A DNA stretch of 64,000 bases from Brassica napus (lineage: Eukaryota > Streptophyta > Magnoliopsida > Brassicales > Brassicaceae), in NCBI RefSeq assembly GCF_020379485.1, contig NC_063439.1:9092466-9156465 (forward strand). Reading direction: 5' to 3'. Below the pieces are notes generated by a model. The model was not told the DNA's origin, searched no databases, and saw nothing but the letters and a program-made list of their open reading frames with translations. Numbering within the stretch: position 1 is the stretch's first letter; each line of letters starts with the position of its first letter. Of this stretch, positions 23,501-34,424 are shown in pieces. The translations under genes and the position numbers were made by a program.

Positions 23501-25015
23501 ATCTACCAATCGAACAGCTTGATTAGTTATGCATTGAACTCTTGCAGCCATGACGTCCTGAAAGTAATATACCCCATCTCGCTCTTTACCAGCTCCAATC
23601 AGAGTCCTCGTAAAACGGTCCTGTAATACACACAACGTATCAGTTAGTAACGCAAAGCAGTTTGTTTGCTTCAACAGTTTTGAGACTGAGATCAGTGAGC
23701 AATTGAGATTGGGCACAAATAAAACATTCTCAAGAGTAATGCGATCCGTTAATGTTAACATGCCAACGTGTGTCGCATAGGTTTTGTTTCCATCTGCGAA
23801 GCCAACAGGACACGGTGATATACTAGAAATGTTCTCAAGCCACGAGCGATCTCCTGTCATGTGATGAGACGCGCCCGTGTCTAGGATTAAGTCACCGTGT
23901 CTGATCTTACCATTGAGCTTGTCGGATGGTGTACGAGTCCTTTCATTGATCATCTGAGACAATGCTTTCCACTGTTCTTCTGAAAATTCTGGGAATGAGG
24001 ACGAGTTTGATGTTGTTGCGTGCGCAGCGTTTGCTCGAGGACCCGAGTTCCTTGGCCGATCAGCACTGGATGAGCCGCGGCCTCTGTTATTGCGAGATCC
24101 TCCTCTGTTTCCTCCTTCACTTCCTCTGTTCGGTGGACGTTCTTCCCACCAATCAGGGAATCCAATTAGTTGCCAGCAACCTGATTTCTCATGACCTCTA
24201 CGGCCGCAGTGTGTGCACTGAGGAACTTTTCTCCCGTTAACTGGTCGCAAGCTTGTTTGATCAGTCTCTGTTTTAGCCACAAAGCCCACAGCAGTTTGTT
24301 GTGTCTCACGATCTTTAGCTGAGTTCAAGCGCTGCTCTTCTCGAACTACTTTCGCATAGATTTCTCCTATATCCATGTCGAGATCAGACGAGATGATTGT
24401 TTGACAGATAGCTCCAAACCTGCTTTCATCTAGTCCCATTACAAACTGATGCATCTTCTCTGCTTCTCTGGTCTTCTCGATGTCTGTAGCTGCGGAACAA
24501 GTACAGTTGGGAAGTGGTTGGTACATGTCGAGCTCTTCCCACAATTTGGACAACCGGCCAAAAAAATCTATCACAGACTTTCCTTCTTGACGACATGAAG
24601 CAAGCTGTTCCTTCAGATGGTGCACACGAACTTTGTTACCAACCGAGAACCGCTTGCGTAAACTCTCCCAAAGTTTGTGCGAGTCCTGCACAAACGTTAC
24701 CGTGGACCTCACACGAGGTTCTATAGACGTTCTGATCCAACCCACGATCATGGAGTTGACAGAGAGCCAAAGCTCTAGCTTGGAATCGTTTGGTGACGGC
24801 TTGAGAATAGAACCATCGATGAAACCTATCTTGCGCTTTGCTCGCAAAGCATTGGTCATCTCACTAGACCATTCACTGTAATTTTCTCCAGTTAACGTCA
24901 CTGACGTTATCATCGCTCCCGGATTGTCCGAGGCGTACAAAGAGTAAGGTGTTGCGGCCTCAACACCTTTGACCTCGGAGATCTCTCCTCTTTCAGAGTC
25001 ATCTCCTTCTACCAT
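20541..25015 (-). pseudogene. Copia gag-pol polyprotein gene with a single frameshift
   Basis: Starts at 25015 (MVEGDDSERGE). Domains in order: gag (TGENYSEWSSEMTNALRAKR), zinc knuckle CTHCGRRGHEKSGC, aspartic protease (LILDTGASHHMTG), integrase zinc region (RLGHPSF ... CDTCFRAKQTR), integrase core (IHCDVWGPY, IVRSDNGTEF, TPQQNGRVERKH), reverse transcriptase (MDVHNAFLHGDLEEEVYM, LVYVDDLVIAS), and RNase H (YCDADWSSCPTSRRS, HSSAEAEYRSMA, ADILTKALGR). The main frame stays open for about 1,275 codons. Near 21193-21197, just after RRLLG, one base appears missing and the RNase H region continues in the next frame to the stop at 20541. No other lesion was seen. The element is thus one indel away from a complete polyprotein, and RNase H would be lost from the translated product. 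Confidence 0.93.
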
Positions 25016-25118
25016 AACTGCTGGTTCTCACACAAGGACCAACACACAAACAAGGGCTCCGGTCTTGAAACCCGACACTTTCTTCACAAAACTCAACTTA
25101 GGGCTCAGAAAATTTTCT

Positions 25119-25130
25119 GCTCTGATACCA
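25119..25130 (-). promoter_or_regulatory. Primer-binding site of the copia element
   Basis: On the minus strand TGGTATCAGAGC follows the 5' LTR without a gap. It is complementary to the 3' end of plant initiator tRNA-Met, the typical copia primer. Confidence 0.93.
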
Positions 25131-25273
25131 TGTAGAATAATGTAAACTCAACTTTCTTGTTGACTTAGGTTAAACGTTACATCGTATATATACGCATCAA
25201 CATAGGAAAACATATGGTAATTATCCTAAAGGAATAATGGAAATATGTCATTATCTTAACATGACTCCTAATA
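25131..25273 (-). repeat. 5' LTR of the copia element
   Basis: 143 bp, identical to 20391-20533. Adjacent to the primer-binding site. Promoter of the element; a TATATATA sequence lies at about 25185-25192. Confidence 0.95.
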
Positions 25274-25278
25274 ACATA

Positions 25279-26069
25279 TAAAAATGTGTAACGAAGTTTA
25301 TCAAAACTACCTAACTAATCCTCCAAATAACCGTTAAATGGTTGTTAAAACTCGTTAGGAATTAATCATTTATAATATCAACTTGAGTCTAATGAAATGT
25401 ATCCATATTACGTTCTTGCTTAAGAAAATAAGTGGTTTGTGTATTTATTTTTTCAATTTCAAACTCTTAATCAATACTAGAAACACAAATGAATTCCGTT
25501 ACAAGGAGCAACACCACATGTTCGTAACGTAAGAGTTTGACGTCTTCGACCACAAAAAAAGCTTGCATGACAAATCAATGATCTCCGACACTTTTCCTAA
25601 AAGAGAACACTACTTTTTGGAATTGCTGTCGTGTTTTGTATTATTCCAATTTGTAAAGCTAATTTTCATGCTCTGTTTTGGCACGAGATTGCGTGTAAAC
25701 CCACACATCCTCGTTAAAAAGAACATGTGGCATTATTTTCTGAAAAGTAATGGATACATAGAGAACATAATAGGTAAGCAAATCTTTTAAATTTTATATG
25801 TTCATAGAGAACATAAGTTATGTTATGTTCTCACTGTCTTATATGATGTTCAAAATAATAGGTAAGCAAATCTTTTAAAGTTTACGTTTCATTGTGCACA
25901 TTAAATGTCACAACATTAATCAAACCATGACAAGAAACCATTCAGCAACAAGTACACAACCAATATCAGTTATTAAGTTATGTTTCGTTCTCACTTCTCC
26001 AATCAAACAAACTCGCAAGGTCATTTTGATTCAACGATTCCTTGTTAGGTTGTGTACAAGTTCCGGCAT
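25279..26069. other. Intergenic DNA, no gene recognised
   Basis: Spacer between the copia element and the mTERF remnant. A roughly 25-bp phrase, ATAATAGGTAAGCAAATCTT plus five bases, occurs at about 25767-25792 and again at 25855-25880. Frames at 25563-25790 and 25894-26079 have no recognisable domains. Confidence 0.5.
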
Positions 26070-26910
26070 CTACTTCTGATGCTTCACCACAAACTTATCC
26101 ATGAACTCGGAGCTTTTTATCTTCAGCATAGTGAAATAGTTCACATCTTCTTTCTCCACAAGTCCTTCAGATGCAAATAAAGAAATCACCTGGCTCCTCG
26201 GTTTGATTCTCTTCTCCATACTCAGACCCAACAACACCGGTCTCGTAACAATGTCTTTAGCCTTCAAACCAATGATGTTCACAAGATAATCCATCGTGTA
26301 CAATAATCTTCTCATCAGAAACCGTCGTGCAGTTTGGAAATTCTATAACTGCTGCAACAAAATCTTCTTTAGACCAACCAAACAGGGCCGGCTCATGGTT
26401 TTTAAAAGCCCTTGGGCAAAAAAAATATTTTTGACCCTTTAATAATTATATAAAAAACATTTAATCATATCTAAAAAATATATATTGTATAAAATATTAT
26501 TAACTTTAGATGTAAACGCATATAAGATAAAACTTATTCAAGAAATATTTTTATTTATTTCTTCTTTAAAAAAAATTTCCAAAACAAAAAAAAACAAAAA
26601 TTTTGAACAAATCGGACCTTATTTCATGGTCCCGGGGCGGTCACACTGCTCGTCCGATAGTTAAGCCAGCCCTGCAACCAAAACGTTGGAACAGATTCAA
26701 CTACCGTTCCCTGGTTGACTCACTCGTCCAATAAAAAACCACCATAGCATGAACAAAACCAGCATTCTTCAGGTCAAAACCGGAGCTACAGTGTACAGAC
26801 CCAGTTCAAGACCTCATTGATTTTTTTTTATATCGGGAGAGGAGAAAGTGTGGGGAAAAGATTGAACCAGCCACTTGATGCTCTTGTCTGGAACTCCAAA
26901 GTCCCTACAA
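26070..26910 (-). pseudogene. mTERF-family gene remnant, split by a hAT MITE
   Basis: C-terminal part of a mitochondrial/plastid transcription termination factor-like protein (mTERF repeats; organelle nucleic-acid binding). Reading leftward from about 26910: RDFGVPDKSIKWLVQSFPHTF, then GFDLKNAGFVHAMVVFYWTS after a frameshift near 26780-26800. A stop follows (STRER*). The 26383-26674 MITE comes next, then SKEDFVAAVIEFPNCTTVSDE, another frameshift, and an open tail DYLVNIIGLKAKDIVTRP ... SSEFMDKFVVKHQK ending at 26070. Everything upstream of about 26910 is gone. Position next to VTL and SEC5 suggests a relic of the At1g21150 orthologue (recalled, not checked). Confidence 0.82.
26383..26674. mobile_element. 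hAT-type MITE inside the mTERF pseudogene
   Basis: 292 bp, with ends CAGGGCCGGCTCATGG and, inverted, CAGGGCTGGCTTAAC. It is flanked by a perfect 8-bp target duplication CAACCAAA (26375-26382, 26675-26682). Noncoding, AT-rich centre. Removing the element and one duplication restores continuity of the mTERF-derived sequence. Confidence 0.92.
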
Positions 26911-27004
26911 ACATATAGTTTGTGAGATAATGTCCGCGCAATCTCCAAAGAGAAACATCTGCATCCGTGTTAAGTAATTTATGATGCTTATCTGTTTTCA
27001 CCAG

Positions 27005-27502
27005 TTGATAACGCAGCTCGAGTATTTCGAGACTATACTAAGACCATATTTGACGGTCGATGCCACTGAGTCTCTCAAGTCTGTAAAAGGAGCTGTGTTG
27101 GAGAAAGTTTTAGAGAGCATTATAGAGACAGTCAAGAACAACCCGGGAGGGCATCAATGGAAACCAACACGTGGGAGCGAAGATGCAATTTTAAATGACA
27201 AACAATCATATGTATCTCCTGATGATCTCCTCGTAAGCCAATCTTGATATTTTACAATCTTCAAAGCTACCAATTCAGCTAAAGTGGTTCTCTTATTTAT
27301 TATTTTACTGGTGCTTTAGGCTCTTACGCACCAATATTCAAATGAAATGCTTCAATTTGAGTTAGAGAAGACCCGTTTGAATAGTGCGTGTTTCGTTGAG
27401 ACCAGCCCGTTAGATTCAATATCCCCAGTAGCCAAATTTGCCTACTCGTCTTCCAGAGCATCTATGGATTCTCCGATTAGAACTAGACCCAGGCGAAAAT
27501 AA
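27005..27502 (+). pseudogene. SEC5: SEC5 exocyst subunit: last two exons only
   Basis: Two exons with normal splice sites encode the C-terminus of plant SEC5, a subunit of the exocyst that tethers secretory vesicles at the plasma membrane. They are 27005-27232 (LITQLEYFETILRPYLTVDA ... SPDDLL, donor GTAAGC) and 27320-27502 (ALTHQYSNEMLQFELEKTRL ... RTRPRRK). Both are open and well conserved, and the acceptor TTTTCACCAG before 27005 looks intact. No earlier exon is recognisable upstream, where the reversed mTERF remnant begins within about 100 bp. The gene has therefore lost most of its length, which in plants is usually over 1,000 residues. Likely remnant of the SEC5B (At1g21170) orthologue; the loss could be tolerated through SEC5A. 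Confidence 0.85.
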
Positions 27503-27872
27503 GACTATCTACATCCTCTCTGCATTGCTACACTGTTATTATGATACCAATAATCCTCTTAGTTCCAACATTTGCAAATTACATGATCTTTCTTCTTGAC
27601 ATCAATCTTGTTTGCGTCGTGAACCGTGAATCAGTTCAGTGGTTCTGGTTAATGAAAATGTCTGCTGGAGTACATAATCAAAATAGGCAACACCACTTCT
27701 ATTATGATGAGGCAAGTTAACAAGGGTTTTAAATAAAATATCTCAGCTACATTCAGTTAAAATGTTTGAAAAAACAAAACACACAAATACAAATCAGAAG
27801 CTAAGGAATCATTAAAAGAGGCAGCTCCATATTTGTGATCTCAGCCAATACACAAGAACACTGTATCTGAAG

Positions 27873-29035
27873 TCAAGTAGTCCTCAAAGGCGGCGACACC
27901 AAGATCACTCCATCTCCTCTCACAAATAGAAACGGAACCTTCCTTTTCGATGTCTGACAACAACAACAAAAAACAAAGCAGGTGCCATCAACAGGAAGGC
28001 TAACAAATCTAGTCTTATTAGAAGCTAACACATCAAATTTTAAATTTCACAGTATATATCACTGCCTAGCTAATCAAACACACTATGTAACCAGCACTAT
28101 GACTTGTGATGAATCTCAGCTTAAACTTATAACTAAGACTAAGGCAATGCATACTGTGAAAAGATTTAATCTTATGAACCAAAACATATTACTAACAGCT
28201 ACACTAAGATTATCAAATCCAAAAGCATAATAACAGATTGATAATAACTCTTTGGGAAATGACATACACGAACAATCTCTTCGTATGTCTCGTCGTCGAT
28301 TTCTACAGTCGTGATAACCTCTTCAACATCACCCAGAATCATATTCAAATGCTGATCAAAAGCCTGCCGAAATAAATAACTTTTAGTGGTCTATTTTTCG
28401 TTTCCGGTCTTGGTCAGTGGGCTTCACGGTTTCCTGGTCTTTGAGCGGTTTCCGACGGTATAGGAGTTTGTATAGGCGGTTCTGGTGCATTTTATGGTTC
28501 GTGCTCCTTAATCCGTCTTCTATATCGTTTTAGTACTTATTGACGGTGACGATTACAAGTCTCGAAGAGATCATTGGAAGCTAGCTACCGCCAGAGACTT
28601 CATGGAGATTCCCGGCATCCGAGGAAACGAGGAGAACCTCACGTCTTCATGGTCATCGTCAACGGTAGAGAACGGCATCTGAATCCTAAGATTATAGAAA
28701 GTGGATTAGCGGAATGTGCCGGGTTTAGTGGGCGGGCGAAGCTAGTTTTAGCAATTTGTAAACTTGGGAAATTTTGTTCGAATCGAATTTGTAATCCGAT
28801 CTTGTATCCCGGTTCTCCGGTTGGTTATTGTTATAATATAATTTCAATTAAAAAAAAAAAAAAGCTTTGGAATCTTGAAAATTTTAACAAGATTCGCTAA
28901 AGTCAACAAAAAACGAACGTGTAGCTTGCCGCGGAGTTCACGGTCGGATCGGAGCTTGACGTAGATTCTCTCTTCGATACTCAGTCGAATCAGATCCAGT
29001 GGCTCCCTAACGGTGGCGTCTTCCTCGACGGACAT
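27873..29035 (-). CDS. LSM3: LSM3, Sm-like protein of the LSM1-7 and LSM2-8 complexes
   Basis: Three exons on the minus strand: 29035-28919 ([20 protein letters not shown] ... RGKLH), 28363-28268 ([20 protein letters not shown] ... EEIVR) and 27953-27873 ([20 protein letters not shown] ... RTT). The total is 97 residues, the expected size. Sm1 motif ([27 protein letters not shown]) and Sm2 motif ([12 protein letters not shown]) are intact. Donors are GTTCGT (unusual) and GTATGT; both acceptors end in CAG (GGCAG, GTCAG). LSM3 joins the heptameric rings that act in cytoplasmic mRNA decay with decapping factors and in nuclear U6 snRNA stability and splicing. Intron 1 (28364-28918) holds a LINE-like insertion in antisense orientation. 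Strong call; likely orthologue of LSM3A (At1g21190). Confidence 0.93.
28386..28863 (+). mobile_element. Probable LINE 3' fragment in LSM3 intron 1
   Basis: Nearly all of the 555-bp intron is GC-richer sequence ending TATTGTTATAATATAATTTC followed by AATT and an A-run (about 28850-28863). That is a LINE-type 3' tail on the + strand, antisense to LSM3. The open frame 28574-28900 has no recognisable domain. I could not identify a target duplication, so the left limit is approximate. Confidence 0.5.
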
Positions 29036-29152
29036 CCTGATCTCAAACGTTCTCGGAGGGTTTTGAAATTGCCAAGAAGAGAAGAATAGTCACTCCCGAT
29101 GTCTCTGTGAGCTCACACAATCACCACCGTTGATTCTTAATTACTTAAAGAC

Positions 29153-30170
29153 TAGGTGAAGATCCGCGCCTTGCGCGGAATAAACATTATATATATAAAT
29201 TATTTTATATATTATATGTTTATAACATATTATGAAATAATAAATATATATTGAATAATTAAGAAGTCATTATCTACTACTTATATAATTAAATTGGTAC
29301 GAACATATAAATAAATTTTATAAATCAAAAAAATATTTTTTCTATTTGAAATGATATATAATTAAATTTAAATGATAGTAACATATATGGGGTTTATTTT
29401 AATATTAATATTTATTAGATGATGCTTTTTGCTCATATTTTTTTATCATTTGTATATGTTATAGCAAAAATTCTAAATTAGTGATAACAAAATTTTCACT
29501 GTGGAATTAATGGTGTAAGTAATTTATAGTATTTTAAAAAATTAAGTTGTCAATATTTTTAATTTTTTTATCAAAAAAAGTTCAAAGTAAATTTCAAAAT
29601 TAAGATATTTATGTATTTTTATATGGCATATAGTTTAATTTATATATTTATATATCTTTTATTTTTGATACTTATTAAATGAGACTTATAACTTATATTA
29701 TTTTTTAATTATTTGTATCATGTCATAATAAAAGTTTTAAATCATAGATCACAAAATTTGAATGTGAAACTTTTAACAGTTTTAGTAATTTATACTCGTT
29801 TTTAAAAATTAAAAATATAATATATAAATAAGTTTTTTTAATTTTTATTATGTGGTTACTATGATTGTTTAATTTATTTTAATAGCTTAAAATTAAACAA
29901 ATATAATTATAATACACACTTATGTTATCAAATCTTTATTATTCAAAATCATTAATTGTCATATATACTTTAGCAACATTAGGCAATTCCGTTATTTTAT
30001 TTAAGGAAATAATGAAGCACATTAATAATGTATTTATTGTGGTTTAATAAAAAGTTTATTATATATTTAGATGGACCAACATATTTCTCTAAGGATTCTA
30101 AGAATCATTCTAGTGATGACACGTGGCTACAAAAAAATGTTGCAATGCTTCTCAAATAATATATAGGGGA
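29153..30170 (-). mobile_element. Non-autonomous Helitron (minus strand)
   Basis: Read on the minus strand it starts TCCCCTATATATTATTTGAG at 30170. It ends with the hairpin CCGCGC-AA-GGCGCGG (about 29164-29176), then ATCTTCACCTAG at 29153. Flanks on + are A (29152) and T (30171), the Helitron insertion signature. AT-rich, noncoding body. Confidence 0.85.
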
Positions 30171-30249
30171 TGTTTCGGGCTCGCGTAAGAAATTTTATTT
30201 TGGGCTTTCTACTATTAAGCCTGGCCCAATATGTTTTTTTCTTTTTCAA

Positions 30250-30495
30250 GAGTATCTTTAACCCTAAACCTCACATTAGGGTTTTTTTTAAATTTATTTA
30301 TTTATTTTTTTCTGATTAAAAAAAAAAACTAATCGTGGACCACCACGTATCAATAGGACCCGTAAATAGTAAAAGAAACGAAAAAAGAGGATGCCTTATT
30401 TTGCATACAGGAAAGACGGTGGTTTATATTTTGGTGAGGCTCATGCACTACTTTTTAGGTAGAAACCCCCATTGCATACGGTGATAAAAATGCTC
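30250..30495. mobile_element. Harbinger-type MITE
   Basis: 246 bp with ends GAGTATCTTTAACCC and, inverted, GAGCATTTTTATCACC. Flanks are CAA (30247-30249) and TAA (30496-30498), a one-base-diverged target duplication. Confidence 0.75.
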
Positions 30496-30532
30496 TAACC
30501 ATCCAAAGATTTAGAGGATTGAACACTGCGAG

Positions 30533-31420
30533 TAGGGGTGTTCAATCCGGATATCGGTTCGGCTTCGGTTCGGTTTTTTTCGGTTTTCGGTATTTCAGTT
30601 AGTAAAATATGACTACCATTCTAAATCCATATTTACTTCGGTTCGGTTCGGTTTATATACCGTCGGTTTTCAGTTTATTCGGTTTTATACCAAAAAATAT
30701 AATTATTTTGTTTGAGATCATATTATATGAATTTTAGAGTCATATTCTTAACACAATCCTTTATTAAAAATATATTACATGTTCAAATAAATGAACAAAA
30801 AAGTAAAAATGCTTCTACCATCAAATAAAATAATAAAATCTATAACTAAAATCAAAATTTGAAATTTTGAAAATAAAAATATGAAACAAAATAGAAACAT
30901 GAAAGAAAAGTTTTTTCACTCTTCTATATTTAGTGTTCATTAAAGTCATGCTTTTTCAATTGAAAATTTTCCATTAATTATTGTCCCTCAAATTTATAAT
31001 CTTCATATTAATTTAGTAAAGACTAAAATAAAGCAAAAATATCAAGAAAAACTTAGAAAATAAGATGTCTGAATTGCGATGTATGGTTATTTAGTTATAT
31101 TTCAAGTGTTTTACAAATTAAGGTTTTTTATTACTATAAAATTATGGTAATAGTTATTAACACAAATTTAACTTATGTAACAAATAGATTTTCATGTATT
31201 GTTATAAAATAGATACATATTTACATGTTTCTACTTTTAATCGGTTTTATTCGGTTTATTCGGTTTAATCGGTTATATACCAAACCATATCCAAATCCTA
31301 CGGTTTTTATAAAATTATATCCATTCGGTTTATATGGTATATACCAAAACCAAACCATATTGTCTATTTTGGTTCGGTTCGGTTCGGTACGGTTCGGTTT
31401 TACCATATTGAACAGCCCTA
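30533..31420. mobile_element. Non-autonomous hAT element rich in CGGTT repeats
   Basis: 888 bp with ends TAGGGGTGTTCAATCCGG and, inverted, TAGGGCTGTTCAATATGG. It is flanked by a perfect 8-bp duplication ACTGCGAG (30525-30532, 31421-31428). Both subterminal regions carry many TTCGGTTCGG / CGGTTTAT motifs, the usual transposase-binding style clusters of hAT elements. The open frame at 31221-31550 is just this repeat read in frame. Confidence 0.93.
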
Positions 31421-31457
31421 ACTGCGAGTCTGTTTTATGTTTGAAGATTAAATAATA

Positions 31458-31706
31458 CTCCCTCCGTTTTTTTATATAAGTCGTTTTATAGTTATGCACG
31501 TAGATTAAGAAAACTATTAATTTCTTATATTTTCTAAACAAAAACATCATTAATTATTTACCTAACCACAATTCAACCAATAGAAAAATAAAAGATATAT
31601 TACCATTGGTCATACAACATTAATTACTAATAAATTTTACATAGAAAACCGAAAACGACATATAATTTGGAACAAAAAAATTTCTCTACAATAAAAACGG
31701 AGGGAG
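31458..31706. mobile_element. Stowaway MITE (Tc1/mariner type)
   Basis: 249 bp with the classic ends CTCCCTCCGTTTTTTTATAT and, inverted, CTCCCTCCGTTTTTATTG. It is flanked by TA on both sides (31456-31457, 31707-31708). Noncoding. Confidence 0.95.
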
Positions 31707-32149
31707 TATATTTTATACAAAAATATTTGAGATTACAGTTAACCTAACATTTATATACATGAGTATCATTAATGTTCAAAACGACTTTTCGTGATGCGAA
31801 ATCATGTACCTAGTGAAATAAGAGTACACAAAATTTATATACAAAAATTATACAAAATTTCCAAGTTGTTTCATTTATATATATGAGAAGAGTAAATAAT
31901 TATGGTTTACTCTGTTCTTTATGCAACATTTGAATTGTTTTATTAAAAATATGCTCTCACTTTTAAAATCCTCGTATCACACTTGAGAACTTCTGGCAGC
32001 GTCAGAAATATCACACGCTTCGTCCGGTCCACGTCAGATTCCTAAAAATATGAGAAAACCATTGGTCTTTTTCTTATTCAAAAGGTTATTAATCTTTTGC
32101 TATTATTATTTCTTTGTCACGAGAATGGTTCACTTCATAGTTCAGGGTA

Positions 32150-32695
32150 GACCTCGAACGGATCGGATATTCGGGCAATTTTAAGTATCCGAATCCGGAT
32201 CATTATCCAGTAGATTTATAATTTTACTATTTTATTTTTATCCGGATCCGGGGTTCGCGGATATTCGGGTGTCGGATATCCTTCTAAAAATAATAATATC
32301 CGGCGGATATCCGGATCCAGATTTAGATCCTTAAAATAAATAAAAATAATATTAATATATATAAAATATTAACAATAATTTAAAAATAAAATATACATAA
32401 TTTTTTAATTATTTCTATGTATAGTATTACAAAATTTACATAAAATTTATATATACTATTATAAAAATAAAAATATATTAAATAAAATTAGTTTTTGTAT
32501 ATAGATATTACTATTTTTGAAATAGTTATTAATAAAATTTACGGATCCAGATATCCGGACTAAAAAATCAAGATATCTGGATCCAGATTTGGTTTTGACG
32601 TATCCAACATTTTACTGTTCGGATCCGGATTCGGCCTCTCCGGATATCCGGATTTTCGGATCGGATCCAGATCGGATCTCAGATCGAATCCAGAC
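32150..32695. repeat. GGATCCGGAT-rich repetitive element, boundaries unclear
   Basis: Both ends are packed with CGGATCCGGAT / ATCCGGATATCCGG motifs around an AT-rich centre (32330-32540), the layout of a non-autonomous DNA transposon with subterminal repeats. AGACCTCG occurs near both edges (32150, 32690) but in direct, not inverted, orientation, and I found no target duplication. Class left open. Confidence 0.5.
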
Positions 32696-32836
32696 CTCGG
32701 ATAAAAGTCTCAGCCTATTTCAAGGTTGAGACATCCTTTTTCTGGTTCACTTCTCACAATGATCTTCGATTTTTAATACTCGGTAAAAGAATCTAACCAA
32801 TGAGATAATAAACGAACAATATTGTTCATTTTAGTA

Positions 32837-33444
32837 TCTATACTATTAAAGCAGGATCCTATTAAACTTTTTACCTTAACTTGCCATTTTTTTTACTAAC
32901 ATTGCATATTTCATTAAGGGCAATCAAGTAATATTAATAACACATCTATATTGGGTCATTTTTTTCGGATCCAGCTCACATCAGATTTCTCTTGGCCCAT
33001 TTGGACCGATTAAGAAATGAGATCCATTTTTTTTTTTCCTTTGGGCCATTGAGTCCAAGTTCAAATAATTTTTTTTCCAACTATTCTTAATTATTATTTT
33101 TTTTCTTTTCTTAATATAATTTAAGCATTCATGAAAAAAATTGATTTTTTTCATTGAAAAGTATAAATCTTTATTAAAAGTATATAATTTTTTTCTATTA
33201 AAATATTAACCACCTAATAAAATTAATTTATCAGAGTTATACCAACTTAAATCATTAAAGAAATAAAGTTTAATTTTTTTAACATAAATAGCCTTTAAAA
33301 TGAAATACGATAAAGAAAAATAAAAAAATTATTTTTTTTATAAATAAAACACAAATATATAAAAATATGATATTTGTTAAATATTTATGAATTAAAAAAA
33401 TGAAATAATAAATCCGCGCTTTGAAAGCGCGGATCAAAATCTAA
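32837..33444 (+). mobile_element. Non-autonomous Helitron
   Basis: 608 bp. It starts TCTATACTATTAAAGCAGG after A (32836). It ends with the perfect hairpin CCGCGCTTTGAAAGCGCGG (about 33414-33432) then ATCAAAATCTAA before T. The end is CTAA rather than CTAG, an allowed variant. Confidence 0.88.
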
Positions 33445-34140
33445 TTAGATATTGAAAACAACAGCATACACCAAATACATCAAAGATTTGCCGAAGAGCA
33501 CTAACTACTATTCATAAAAGTGTCATTTTAATATAGATTTTCTCAAATTAAAATTTATTTATAATCTTAATAATTATATTTGTATGATTAATAATTTTTG
33601 AGATAAATAAATTATTTGCAAGATTAAAAGATGTTATAATTAATATAAATCAAAATAAATATAAATTTTATTAGATTTCTAAACTAACATTTTTGTATAA
33701 CATGAAAAGGTTAAAATCTCACTATTTGTAAAACATAAAAAAGTATATTATAATTTTGTAAATTCTCCAAAACGGTTTTCCATTAGTATATTTGCAATTT
33801 GATCGATTTACTTGATTAGTGTATTCATTGATTAGCTTAAAAAGGAATTGTGAATGTCCAACTGATATCATAGAATAATATTTCTGTCCAACAATCGATT
33901 ATGATCAGTTGTATCAAAGACAATTTGTGTGTGTTTAAACTTTTTATATCGAAATAGAATTCACTCAATCAAATAATTGAGAAGCTGATGAGCTGATAGT
34001 GGAATTCGACTATACATCAAATACCAAGTCCAATCACAAGGCATCATCACTTTGTCATTTCAATAAAAGTATAGTTATAATAATAATAATAATAATAATA
34101 AAGGAGCTAAAATAATAATTTTTCTAGAAGTTTGGACTTG
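33445..34140. other. Intergenic DNA upstream of the trihelix gene
   Basis: No gene recognised; AT-rich. It contains a (TAA)n microsatellite at about 34077-34101. The promoter of the trihelix gene should lie near its right end. Confidence 0.55.
34077..34101. repeat. (TAA)n microsatellite
   Basis: About eight uninterrupted TAA units, likely polymorphic in length. Confidence 0.9.
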
Positions 34141-34424
34141 AAAAGAAAAGTTATACGCAAAAGAAGAGCTTTCTGGCATCCACAGAGAGAGAGAAGAAGC
34201 TGACCGGAGAAGAAGAAGAAGACGAAGACGAAGCAAGTTCCAACTTTTGTTCGTAAGTTAAACTTCCTTTCTCTTTACTCATCTCTCATCCTGATTCGCC
34301 GCTCTCTGCTTGATTCCTCCCCCAAAGTCTCGACCTTTAGTCTCCAACTAGATCCACTCCTTGACAAAGGTCTAACCTTTTTGCGTGATCTGTTTCATCT
34401 CTTCGATTTAGGGGAAACCAGAGA

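Larger units (their letters stand above)
20391..25273 (-). mobile_element. Ty1/copia LTR retrotransposon, very recent insertion
   Basis: A 4,883-bp element transcribed on the minus strand. Its two LTRs (20391-20533 and 25131-25273, 143 bp each) are identical by eye. It is flanked by the 5-bp target duplication ACATA (20386-20390, 25274-25278). The primer-binding site next to the 5' (right) LTR reads TGGTATCAGAGC, the standard initiator-tRNA-Met site of plant copia elements. A purine tract (TTGAGGGGGAG) precedes the 3' (left) LTR. One polyprotein gene with gag-protease-integrase-RT-RNase H order fills the body. LTRs start TA and end CA in the sense direction, a slightly non-canonical terminus. 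Identical LTRs imply insertion too recently for mutations to accumulate. Confidence 0.96.

Noticed and set aside
22437..24881. Several plus-strand frames of 65-90 codons over the copia body
   Set aside because: Antisense shadows of the gag-pol frame; no independent support.
31221..31550. 109-codon minus-strand frame with Asn-Arg-Thr-Glu-Pro repeats
   Set aside because: It is the CGGTT subterminal repeat of the hAT element read in frame, not a gene.
32150..32695. hAT element with CGGATCC repeats
   Set aside because: Edges share AGACCTCG in direct rather than inverted orientation and no 8-bp duplication was found, so the class was not assigned.
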